DNA from: Thereva unica
Lineage: Eukaryota; Arthropoda; Insecta; Diptera; Therevidae
NCBI GenBank assembly: GCA_949987705.1
Contig: OX465283.1
Coordinates: 136,426,101 to 136,490,100 of the forward strand
Length of the DNA: 64,000 bases
Direction of reading: 5' to 3'
The notes under the pieces are model-generated. The model had not been told where the DNA came from. It did not search any database and worked only from the letters and a program-made list of their open reading frames with translations. Positions 56,692 through 64,000 of the stretch are shown here, piece after piece. The position numbers and the translations under genes are program-made. Position 1 is the first letter of the stretch; every line of letters begins with the position of its first letter.

Positions 56692-57068
56692 TCCCTTTCC
56701 GAAGAAAGTGGATCCAGTGGTCGTGAACTTACTTTTAATTTTTTTTCGGTTTTAAAATCGTAATTGTAAAATAAAGTGTGTTAAAAAAGTTTTTTTTATT
56801 TTTTTGAAAAGATCGGTTCGGAAAAGATATGAAAAGTTGAACAGTGTTTGAGAAGAAGCTAAATTGCAGTGCCGTGAATTACAGAATTACAGAATTGTGA
56901 ATTGCAGAAAATTTTATTGCAAAAAAAATAAAAATAATATTTAAATAAAAATAAAGAAAAAAAAACTTTCTGTTATATAAAATATATATAAAAAAAAAGA
57001 ATCAGTTATTCGATTTTCTTAATTACGAAAGTGAAAATATCTAGGCCGGCAATAAATTACAGCCAAAC

Positions 57069-58100
57069 ATGACAGACGAGCAACCAGCAGCACCATCACC
57101 ACCTACTGTTACGATTTCCTTACAAGAATTAATGAAGGACGCTCAAAGGATTCATGAATTCCGAGGAACTAAAGAATATGCACTTTCTTCCTTTTTGCGA
57201 GAAGTTGACACACTCCTGCCACTCTTTGATTCCAACCCACTAGTGAAGCAGTATGTCTACCAAAGGACAATTATCAACAAAATTCAAGGACCAGCATTGG
57301 ATGCTGTTCGAACCCTGGGATCTGGAGCAACCTGGAATCAAGTGAAAACAGTCCTCATCAACAACTTTGGAGTTCGAGAGACATACCACCAACTATATCA
57401 CCGAGCCTTATCTATTAAATGTACCAATGTAAGCGAATATTTTTCTTCTCTATTAAAAATTTTATCTAAATTAAATGAAAAATACGAGTATGACTCGGAA
57501 AAACCAGTAGAATTTTGTGCGAAAAATAATGAATCTATAATATTACGTACATTTTTAGAAAATATAGATCCCAATTTATCCTCAGTGATTTATAATAGGA
57601 ATATTAATAATATAAGAGATGCATTCAGTTTATTAGAAACTTTAGGTATGGTTAGGGACAATAGAAATAGGTTTAATCAGTATAAGTCAACTGCAAACAA
57701 CCAAGTTAATCTAAATTCTTTTAATGGAAGAAAATTTGACGAATTTAAACAAAATAATGCTTATAACTTCCGACAAAGTAACACCAACAAGCAAAATTAT
57801 CCTAGATACAATTCGGGACGAAACAATAATTGGCAACAGCCAAATCATTTTAGACAGAGACAAAACTACTCTGGGCACAATTCGGAACAATATAATAACT
57901 GGCAGGAGCGGAATAATTATAGAGGAAACAGTTCCGAACAATTTCGGCAATATAATGAACCAAGACGATATCACACTGAACGGTCGGGGCGGCAGCATTT
58001 AAACAATCGTAACAATGAACATCGACAAGAGCCTATGGAAGTAGATTACGTTGAAGAGGTAAATTTTCACTCAATGCCTCCGAAGTATGTTTACCAATAG
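57069..58100 (+). CDS. gypsy Gag
   Basis: 343 residues from ATG 57069. Residues about 15-200 look like the alpha-helical capsid region of gypsy-group Gag (ELMKDAQRIHEFRGTKEYAL; TWNQVKTVLINNFGVRETYH). Residues about 205-320 are rich in Asn, Gln, Arg and Tyr with repeated NNW and HNSEQYNNW motifs, replacing a zinc knuckle as RNA-binding tail, as is usual in errantiviruses. No lesion. Its last 15 codons overlap the pol frame, with a slippery site at 58061-58067. Confidence 0.88.
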   Translation: MTDEQPAAPSPPTVTISLQELMKDAQRIHEFRGTKEYALSSFLREVDTLLPLFDSNPLVKQYVYQRTIINKIQGPALDAVRTLGSGATWNQVKTVLINNFGVRETYHQLYHRALSIKCTNVSEYFSSLLKILSKLNEKYEYDSEKPVEFCAKNNESIILRTFLENIDPNLSSVIYNRNINNIRDAFSLLETLGMVRDNRNRFNQYKSTANNQVNLNSFNGRKFDEFKQNNAYNFRQSNTNKQNYPRYNSGRNNNWQQPNHFRQRQNYSGHNSEQYNNWQERNNYRGNSSEQFRQYNEPRRYHTERSGRQHLNNRNNEHRQEPMEVDYVEEVNFHSMPPKYVYQ

Positions 58101-61100
58101 TACAACTAACAATAGGAAAAGAACAAATTAAATGCTTAATAGACTCAGGTTCAACAATTTCTTTATTAAACGAGGATAAATTACTTAAATATAAGAGACG
58201 CAATTTAGATATTCCTATTAGATTCAAAACAGTAAATTCCGAAACAATAGTTTTTAAAGAAGTATTAACTGATTTACCAAAAGAGTTTAATGAGGATGCC
58301 TACATGACGTGGAAAACAACTAAATTTGACAACAAAAATTTTGATGCAATAATTGGCTTTAATATCCTTAAACCTATAGGTGCTAATATAGATTTTATTA
58401 ACGATACTTTGGATATAAATAATAATAAAATTAAATTCTTATATGCCTACCCTTATAATTACGAAGAAATCCATCAAATAGAATTTACTGAAACAATAGA
58501 ATTCGAAACGTTTTTCGACAATTTAAACAAGGAAGAAAAACAATACTTGAATAAATTGTTAAAGCAATATAAAGACTTATTTTTTCAAGAAGGAGATCGG
58601 TTATCTAGCACTTCTGGCATTAAACACCAAATCATAACAACAGTCAGTAAACCCATATTCTCAAAAATATATAGGTATCCCCAAATTCACGAACGGGAAA
58701 TATCTAAGCAAATGGCCGAAATGCTTAGGCAAGGAATAATAAGAGAAAGTGACTCTCCTTACAGTAGTCCTCTCTGGATTGTTCCCAAAAAACTGGACAA
58801 TTCGGGTAAAAGAAAATGGCGAATCGTAATAGATTACCGAAAGCTCAACGAGGTAACTATTGAAGATAAATTCCCAATACCCAATATTGACAATATATTG
58901 GACAAATTGGGAAGAGCCCAATATTTTAGCACCCTTGATCTTGCTAAAGGTTTTCACCAAATCTTAGTTAAAGATGAGGATCGCAAGAAAACAGCATTTT
59001 CCACTCCTCAAGGGCATTATGAGTTCGTTCGAATGCCCTTTGGCCTAAAAAATGCCCCGGCTACTTTTCAACGCCATATGAATTCAGTTTTGAAAGAATA
59101 TATTAATAAAATTTGTGTCGTGTACATGGACGACATTCTAGTCTTCAGTACAACACTAGAAGAACATGTTGAAAGTATAAAAAAAATATTTAACAAATTG
59201 CGTCAATACAATCTGAAGATTCAAATTGACAAATGTAAATTTTTCGCCAGAGAAACAGAGTATCTTGGCCATGTGTTGACCCCTGAAGGAGTCAAACCAA
59301 ACCCGAAAAAGGTGGAAGATATTCTAAAATTGAAACTACCTCAAACAGCAAAACAAATAAAATCCTTTGTGGGAATTACGGGTTACTATCGAAAATTTAT
59401 TAGGGATTATGCCAAAGTGGCGCAACCTCTGACAAAATATCTGAAGAAAAATGTGAAAATTAATACCAATGACCCCAACTACATTAACGCCTTTGACAAA
59501 TTAAAAAGAATAATAACTGAAGCCCCAGTATTGAAGTATCCAGATTTTAATAAGAAATTTAGCCTTATAACTGATGCCAGCACTTTTGCCATTGGAGCTG
59601 TACTCCAACAAGATAATCATCCCGTCTGCTTTGCTAGCAGAACCTTAAATACACATGAACAAAATTATTCGACGACAGAGAAAGAGCTCTTAGCGATTGT
59701 TTGGTCCACCAACTATTTCCGCCCCTATTTGTACGGCGTAAAGTTTGACTTATTAACAGATCATCAACCATTAAAATGGTTGCATACTAAAACGCAAGGG
59801 AAAGATGTAAATCCCCGTCTCCAAAGGTGGATATTAAAATTAGGCGAATACAACGTGAACGTTGATTATATCAAGGGAAAACAGAATAAGGTTGCTGATT
59901 TCCTCAGTAGAATAAATTCTGACACAAATGAAATAAACGCTATCGACGGAGATAATAAGAAAGGAGTCACGGAAAATAATTTAGATATTTCAACGCAAAA
60001 TGAAGTAGAAAACTCGGACATAGAAAATGAATTAGGTTCTAGAATGCTTGCTCAACAATCAATGGAAAACAACAACGGCAACGAGACCATAAATACAGTT
60101 CATTCTGAAGAAGAGAACTTGACAAACCATATTTCCATATTGGACACAGTTGTGAACCGTTTCAAGACACAGATAATTTTAACTAATAATAAAGTAAAGG
60201 ATTTTGAATTAAAACATGGTAATAGGAAAATCTATATTGACTCAAGCGATCTAAATAATAATCTGTCTGATATCTTACGAAGGTATATAAAACCAGGAAA
60301 AACGGGAATCTTTACCGAACTCAGCGATAGCGAATACAATAAATTGCAGCAGAAACTTATCGAACTTTACGAAGGATTTAATAATATAAAATTCATAAGA
60401 TGTTCGTATCATGCTAGAGATATGAATAACGAAGACGAAACATTCAGACAAATCCAACGATATCATAAGTATGAGACTGGGCATACTGGTATCAATGAGA
60501 ACTACGAAGGACTGAAAAAACATATTTATTTTCCAAATCTTAAAATTCTGATTCAAAAATATATTAATAATTGTGACGTTTGTAATCGTGTCAAGTACGA
60601 TCGAAACCCTGTCAGAAAAAAATTCGAACTCACGGAAACACCAAAGGACATTAAACAAATTATTCATATGGACGTTTATACGAACACAAAGGCCAACTTC
60701 CTTACCTTTATAGACCGGTTCTCAAAAGCAGCTACTGCTTTTTACCTCGAAGACAGAACAAATCAAACAATAATTGAAAAAATCCGAGACTACAAATCAA
60801 AAAGAGGTCATTTTCAGAAATTAATCACTGACAATGAGTTTAAAAGCCTCAACATTAAAGATTATTTAAGGAGTGAAGGCATCGAACTACATTTAGTAAA
60901 ACCTAATAATCATACGGGGAACGCAGACATAGAGAGGCTACATAACACTCTCGGTGAAAAAATAAGAACATTAGGAATTGAGAATAAAAATTTAAGTATT
61001 AAAGAAAAAATGTGTAAAGCTATAGAATGGTACAATAATAGTTATCACTCTGTTATAAAAGAAAAACCAATCAAAGTACAGGAAGGAAATTGCAATAAGG

Positions 61101-61378
61101 ATATTATTTTCAAAAATTTAGTTAGCCAAAAAGTTAAATGGATAGACAAACTTAATCAGAAGAGAGAAGACTATACTGAAGGTAGACATGAAGGCTTTAT
61201 AAAAAATTATAGGAGCGTTAGGCATAAGGAACAACCCAAATTTATCAAACTTAATTTAGAAAACATACATCCTTCAAATATTAAAAGAAAAACTAAATTT
61301 GCAGGTGAAATGGATCCTAATGATATCACTGACCCTATTAACGATGACGAAGGCCCATCTCACGGTCGAGAAAATTGA
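58055..61378 (+). CDS. gypsy Pol: protease, RT, RNase H, integrase
   Basis: The frame is open from 58055 with no own start needed; the first Met is far inside at 58304. The protease has LIDSGST (Asp at about 58142). RT follows with YSSPLWIVPKK, WRIVIDYRKLNEVT, FSTLDLAKGFHQI, MPFGLKNAPATFQ and the catalytic VVYMDDILVF (about 59117-59146), then the RNase H motifs ITDASTFAIGAVLQQ, TEKELLAIVW and LTDHQPLKWL. Integrase has an HHCC finger (H..TGHTGI, CDVCNRVK), IHMDVYTN, LITDNEF and NADIERLHNTLGE, giving D, D, E. About 1107 residues, normal for errantiviruses, with no break. The 3' end overlaps env by about 75 bases. Confidence 0.92.
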   Translation, partial: RGKFSLNASEVCLPIVQLTIGKEQIKCLIDSGSTISLLNEDKLLKYKRRNLDIPIRFKTVNSETIVFKEVLTDLPKEFNEDAYMTWKTTKFDNKNFDAIIGFNILKPIGANIDFINDTLDINNNKIKFLYAYPYNYEEIHQIEFTETIEFETFFDNLNKEEKQYLNKLLKQYKDLFFQEGDRLSSTSGIKHQIITTVSKPIFSKIYRYPQIHEREISKQMAEMLRQGIIRESDSPYSSPLWIVPKKLDNSGKRKWRIVIDYRKLNEVTIEDKFPIPNIDNILDKLGRAQYFSTLDLAKGFHQILVKDEDRKKTAFSTPQGHYEFVRMPFGLKNAPATFQRHMNSVLKEYINKICVVYMDDILVFSTTLEEHVESIKKIFNKLRQYNLKIQIDKCKFFARETEYLGHVLTPEGVKPNPKKVEDILKLKLPQTAKQIKSFVGITGYYRKFIRDYAKVAQPLTKYLKKNVKINTNDPNYINAFDKLKRIITEAPVLKYPDFNKKFSLITDASTFAIGAVLQQDNHPVCFASRTLNTHEQNYSTTEKELLAIVWSTNYFRPYLYGVKFDLLTDHQPLKWLHTKTQGKDVNPRLQRWILKLGEYNVNVDYIKGKQNKVADFLSRINSDTNEINAIDGDNKKGVTENNLDISTQNEVENSDIENELGSRMLAQQSMENNNGNETINTVHSEEENLTNHISILDTVVNRFKTQIILTNNKVKDFELKHGNRKIYIDSSDLNNNLSDILRRYIKPGKTGIFTELSDSEYNKLQQKLIELYEGFNNIKFIRCSYHARDMNNEDETFRQIQRYHKYETGHTGINENYEGLKKHIYFPNLKILIQKYINNCDVCNRVKYDRNPVRKKFELTETPKDIKQIIHMDVYTNTKANFLTFIDRFSKAATAFYLEDRTNQTIIEKIRDYKSKRGHFQKLITDNEFKSLNIKDYLRSEGIELHLVKPNNHTGNADIERLHNTLGEKIRTLGIENKNLSIKEKMCKAIEWYNNSYHSVIKEKPIKVQEGNCNKDIIFKNLVSQKVKWIDKLNQKREDYTEGRHEGFIKNYRSVRHKEQPKFIKLNLENIHPSNIKRKTKFAGEMDPNDITDPINDDEGPSHGREN
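58061..58067 (+). promoter_or_regulatory. -1 ribosomal frameshift heptamer
   Basis: A AAT TTT in the gag frame fits the X XXY YYZ rule and lies in the only stretch (58055-58097) where the gag and pol frames are both open. It would place pol in the -1 frame. A downstream structure was not assessed. Confidence 0.75.
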
Positions 61379-61589
61379 CACCAAATCTGGTTACACCGAA
61401 ATCAAATTAGGAGATGTAGCTATTGTAAAGACCTTTGATACAATATTACATATCATCAATCCTACAGAAATATCCAACTTATTAAATATCTTAGAGGAGA
61501 ATATCGACAAATCAGGTCTGGAAGATAAAACGATAATTTTAAAACACCAAGTAGAAACCATAAGAAGTAAAATTAGTACCTTGATTCCT
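61305..61589 (+). pseudogene. gypsy Env, N-terminal part before the LINE
   Basis: A splice acceptor TTTGCAG ends at 61304. The open frame after it starts VKWILMISLTLLTMTKA, a signal peptide, then about 75 residues of the surface subunit. In gypsy-type elements env is translated from a spliced RNA, with the start codon supplied by the leader exon. That holds here too, since no suitable ATG opens the frame. The frame is cut by the LINE at 61590. The remainder resumes at 63180. Env of this family is related to baculovirus F fusion proteins. Confidence 0.75.
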
Positions 61590-62851
61590 TGAAACTTTTT
61601 GAATCAATTATCTATTCCACACTCGCTCCTATCTGCAAGAGGCTGATCTCAACGAATCAACATGGTTTTCTTGCAGCTCGTTCCACCACCACCAATCTTC
61701 TTGAGTTCACTGCTCATGCTGTCGAAGGCTTCGTTTCCGGTAGTCAAACTGATTGTGTTTACACTGATTTTAGTAAGGCATTCGACAAGCTCTCCCATTC
61801 CATTATTATTCTGAAATTAAGAATGTTAGGCTTTCCGCAAGCCCTTCTAGTATGGTTCCAGTCTTACTTAACTGACCGGACCTACCAAGTTCTTTTTCGT
61901 AGATCCAAATCAATAACCATTGAAGCGTCGTCCGGTGTCCCTCAAGGAAGTCATCTTGGCCCTCTCCTCTTTATCTTATCAATTGATGACATTGTTCCCT
62001 TGCTAAAACACTGTAGAATATTGATTTACGCTGATGACATCAAATTGTATCGGCACATAAAGAGTATGGAGGATTGCAAACTTCTGCAGATTGACCTTGA
62101 TACCTTTTACTCTTGGTGTGCTAACAACAACCTGGTTCTTAATATTGGTAAATGCGAAGTCATGACTTTTAGTAGGAGACGTGATCCTATAATTTTTAAC
62201 TACACCTTTTCTGATGAGGGTATCCCTCGTGTTAATTTGGTTAAAGATCTCGGGATTAGATTTGATAGTAAGCTGGATTTCTCCACTCACATCAACTATA
62301 TCTCTTCCAGAGGTAGTTTAGTCTTGGGTTTTATAAAAAGGTGGTCCAAGGAATTTAATAACCCGTTGGTTACTAAACACTTATATATTTCTCTTGTCAG
62401 ACCATTACTTGAATATGCCTCCCAGGTTTGGTCTCCTCACTATTCTTCGCATGTTAGAACTATTGAATCGGTTCAACGAAGGTTCGTTCGATTCGCACTG
62501 AATCATCTTCCTTGGGAAAACCCAATAGTTCTTCCATCATATGAATCCCGGCTTAAGTTACTCAACTTAAGCTCTCTTCAAAAGCGTCGAGAGGTGGCCG
62601 ATGTTGTATTTGTTCATCAGCTACTTAATGGAAAGGTCGACTCAGGTTTTTTAGGTCGCCGTGCGTCGTTTAGAGAGAGTCGTTATAATCTGAGAGGTCC
62701 ACCTCTTTTACAAATCAACTCCTCTAATACTAATTACGGTAGATTTGAACCTGTAAACCGCATGTTCATTAATGTTAACAATAATATTAATGTCTTTAGC
62801 GTGAGCATTAGTAAAGATGTCCTTAAAAGGAGTCTTTTTAATCTCACGTGA
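61589..62851 (+). CDS. LINE reverse transcriptase, 5'-truncated
   Basis: 420 codons open from the insertion point, first codons LKLFESIIYST, so it enters inside the RT fingers. Motifs: HGFLAARSTTTNLLEFTAH, VYTDFSKAFDKLSH, SSGVPQGSHLGPLLF, LIYADDIKLYR (catalytic pair intact), NIGKCEVMTFSRRRDPI, VKDLGIRFD, and a C-terminal block YASQVWSPHYSSHV with RRFVRFAL. No lesion in the remaining part. It is Jockey/CR1-related by motif order (clade not settled). The lack of endonuclease and ORF1 makes this copy immobile by itself. Confidence 0.85.
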   Translation: MKLFESIIYSTLAPICKRLISTNQHGFLAARSTTTNLLEFTAHAVEGFVSGSQTDCVYTDFSKAFDKLSHSIIILKLRMLGFPQALLVWFQSYLTDRTYQVLFRRSKSITIEASSGVPQGSHLGPLLFILSIDDIVPLLKHCRILIYADDIKLYRHIKSMEDCKLLQIDLDTFYSWCANNNLVLNIGKCEVMTFSRRRDPIIFNYTFSDEGIPRVNLVKDLGIRFDSKLDFSTHINYISSRGSLVLGFIKRWSKEFNNPLVTKHLYISLVRPLLEYASQVWSPHYSSHVRTIESVQRRFVRFALNHLPWENPIVLPSYESRLKLLNLSSLQKRREVADVVFVHQLLNGKVDSGFLGRRASFRESRYNLRGPPLLQINSSNTNYGRFEPVNRMFINVNNNINVFSVSISKDVLKRSLFNLT

Positions 62852-63142
62852 CCATCTTTGTTTCCTATTGCTTGCGTGGGTTATATGTTAATTTGGATTT
62901 GTGTTTTTATTTAATAATTTTTATGTTACTAATACTTTATGTTTGCATGTCTCAGCTGAGCCACGGCAGTGGTAAATATTTCTCAGCCCTGCTGGGAAGT
63001 GCGCCTTCTGCGTTAGAAGGGAAACTCTATATATGTATATATATACATATATATATTTATATATGTATGTGTGTGTATGTATATATAGATTTTCATGCTT
63101 AGCTGAAAAGTGCGCCTTCTGTGCTAGAAGGGTTAACTCTTG

Positions 63143-63178
<36 letters not shown>
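61590..63178 (+). mobile_element. poly(A)-tailed LINE inserted in env
   Basis: A 5'-truncated non-LTR element of 1589 bp ends in 34 A (63145-63178). It contains one open frame and a 3' UTR of about 290 bases with two copies of AGTGCGCCTTCTG-G-TAGAAGGG (about 63000 and 63110) around a TA/TG microsatellite. No target duplication longer than one base was seen. Confidence 0.85.
63030..63090. repeat. TA/TG microsatellite in the LINE 3' UTR
   Basis: Alternating ATATATGTAT-type repeats of about 60 bp. Confidence 0.8.
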
Positions 63179-63179
<1 letters not shown>

Positions 63180-63180
<1 letters not shown>

Positions 63181-64000
63181 GGCAGCGAAGAGGACTAGTA
63201 AATTTAGTAGGCAAAATACAGAAATGGCTCTGGGGAACAATGGACGAGTCTGATAGAGAAGAAATTGAGGATCATTTTAATGAAGTCGACACCAACAATC
63301 ATCAAATAATAGGAAATTTAAATTCACAAATAAAACTCAACACAGATTTTAATGATACATTTTTTAAATTAAAAGAATCCATCGAAAAAGACAGGGCAAT
63401 GATAGTAAAAGGACTAAATAAAGTCGAAGATTACAACAAAATACTTTACAGACAAACAATTTACACCGATTTTGTGCTGAAATTAAAAATACTCCAAGAC
63501 AATGTCGAAAATATTCAAGACAATCTATCATCATCAAGACTAGGCATTATCCATAGTGGCATTTTAACCAATAAGGAAATTATGGAATATAACGTCGATT
63601 TTAAAACTTTGCAAAAAATAAAACTTGGGGCTGTAGTTGACGACAAAGAAAACATAATTTTCGTTATCAGGATTCCTAGAGAAATAGTAACGTTACCCAA
63701 AACATTGTTAATCCCAGTAGGAGATAGTCAGAATAAGGAATTAGTATTCAATCCACAAGAAGTAGTTAAGTACCAAAATGAAATTTATAATTACAAGGCA
63801 GACAAAGACCTTAAAAATCTAGAAATTTGCAATATTTGTATCCTTAAGAAAAATTGCCTTAGAACAGTAAGTAAAATATCAGAAATTTTAGAACTAGAAA
63901 AAGGGCTAGTACTGCTAAAAAACCAAAATAATAGCAATTTAAGCAGTTTGTGTGATGAGAGAATATTCCGATTACAAGGAAACTATCTTATAAATTTTAA
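63180..64000 (+). pseudogene. gypsy Env, C-terminal part, runs off the window
   Basis: The frame is open without a stop from 63180 to the window end (about 273 codons). It opens with RQRR, a furin-type cleavage site, followed by a hydrophobic fusion-peptide-like GLVNLVGKIQKWLWG, a long helical coiled-coil-like region (about 63290-63540), and a region with the CNICILKKNC cysteine pair. This is the transmembrane subunit of a gypsy/F-like fusion protein. The membrane anchor lies beyond the edge. Apart from the LINE between the two parts, I see no lesion. Confidence 0.8.

Larger units (their letters stand above)
56258..64000 (+). mobile_element. env-bearing gypsy element (errantivirus type), right end outside window
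   Basis: Order: 5' LTR, tRNA-Ser primer site, leader, gag, pol in the -1 frame, and env overlapping the end of pol, interrupted by a LINE at 61590-63178. Gag and Pol are open throughout and all catalytic motifs are present. The 3' LTR is not in the window, so the age cannot be judged by LTR divergence. Errantiviruses are insect endogenous retroviruses related to gypsy, 17.6 and ZAM. Confidence 0.88.

Overview
The window is eukaryotic and comes from an insect, most likely a dipteran. The evidence is one complete insect odorant receptor gene with four tiny introns (58-74 bp, GT-AG), a BEL/Pao element, an env-bearing gypsy element of errantivirus type, and many fly-type non-LTR, mariner, hAT and MITE sequences. 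Nothing suggests bacteria: there are no operons and no Shine-Dalgarno pattern. The species cannot be named from sequence alone.

The odorant receptor (47449-48855, minus strand) is the only clear host gene. Nearly everything else recognisable is transposon, much of it nested. From left to right: 0-8 kb holds non-LTR scraps and a decayed CsRn1-like gypsy element (about 3480-6592, minus), split by a 97-bp palindrome, by a 1.55-kb TTA-flanked TIR element that itself carries a 375-bp hAT-like MITE, and abutted by an RTE-like retroposon. From 8 to 17 kb there is mostly unassigned sequence with a few MITEs, SINE copies and RT scraps. From 17 to 26 kb lie three nests: an RTE-like element split by a CR1-like one; a non-LTR fragment split by a hAT MITE with a perfect 8-bp duplication; and a 1.87-kb TIR element holding an RTE-like fragment that holds a 222-bp MITE. 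From 26 to 39 kb there are more MITEs, a fold-back mariner (34716-35671), an RNase H-bearing non-LTR fragment split by a 592-bp TIR element, and a 45-bp tandem array.

A very young BEL/Pao retrotransposon occupies 39862-47128. Its two 650-bp LTRs look identical and it has a GGTTT target duplication, a tRNA-Tyr primer site, gag-pol with one frame break, and a separate third ORF right behind a textbook 3' splice site. It landed just beyond the poly(A) signal of the odorant receptor.

From 49 to 54 kb there are non-LTR debris, a tRNA-derived SINE and a short-period repeat block. From 54 to 64 kb a CR1-like LINE (minus) is interrupted by an env-bearing gypsy element (plus; 5' LTR, tRNA-Ser primer site, gag, a -1 slippery heptamer, pol, spliced env). 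Its env is in turn interrupted by a poly(A)-tailed LINE exactly at the surface/transmembrane cleavage site. The gypsy element runs off the right edge.

The best candidates for something undescribed are the third ORF of the BEL/Pao element and the fold-back mariner. Boundaries and duplications were read by eye. Family names below clade level are inference.
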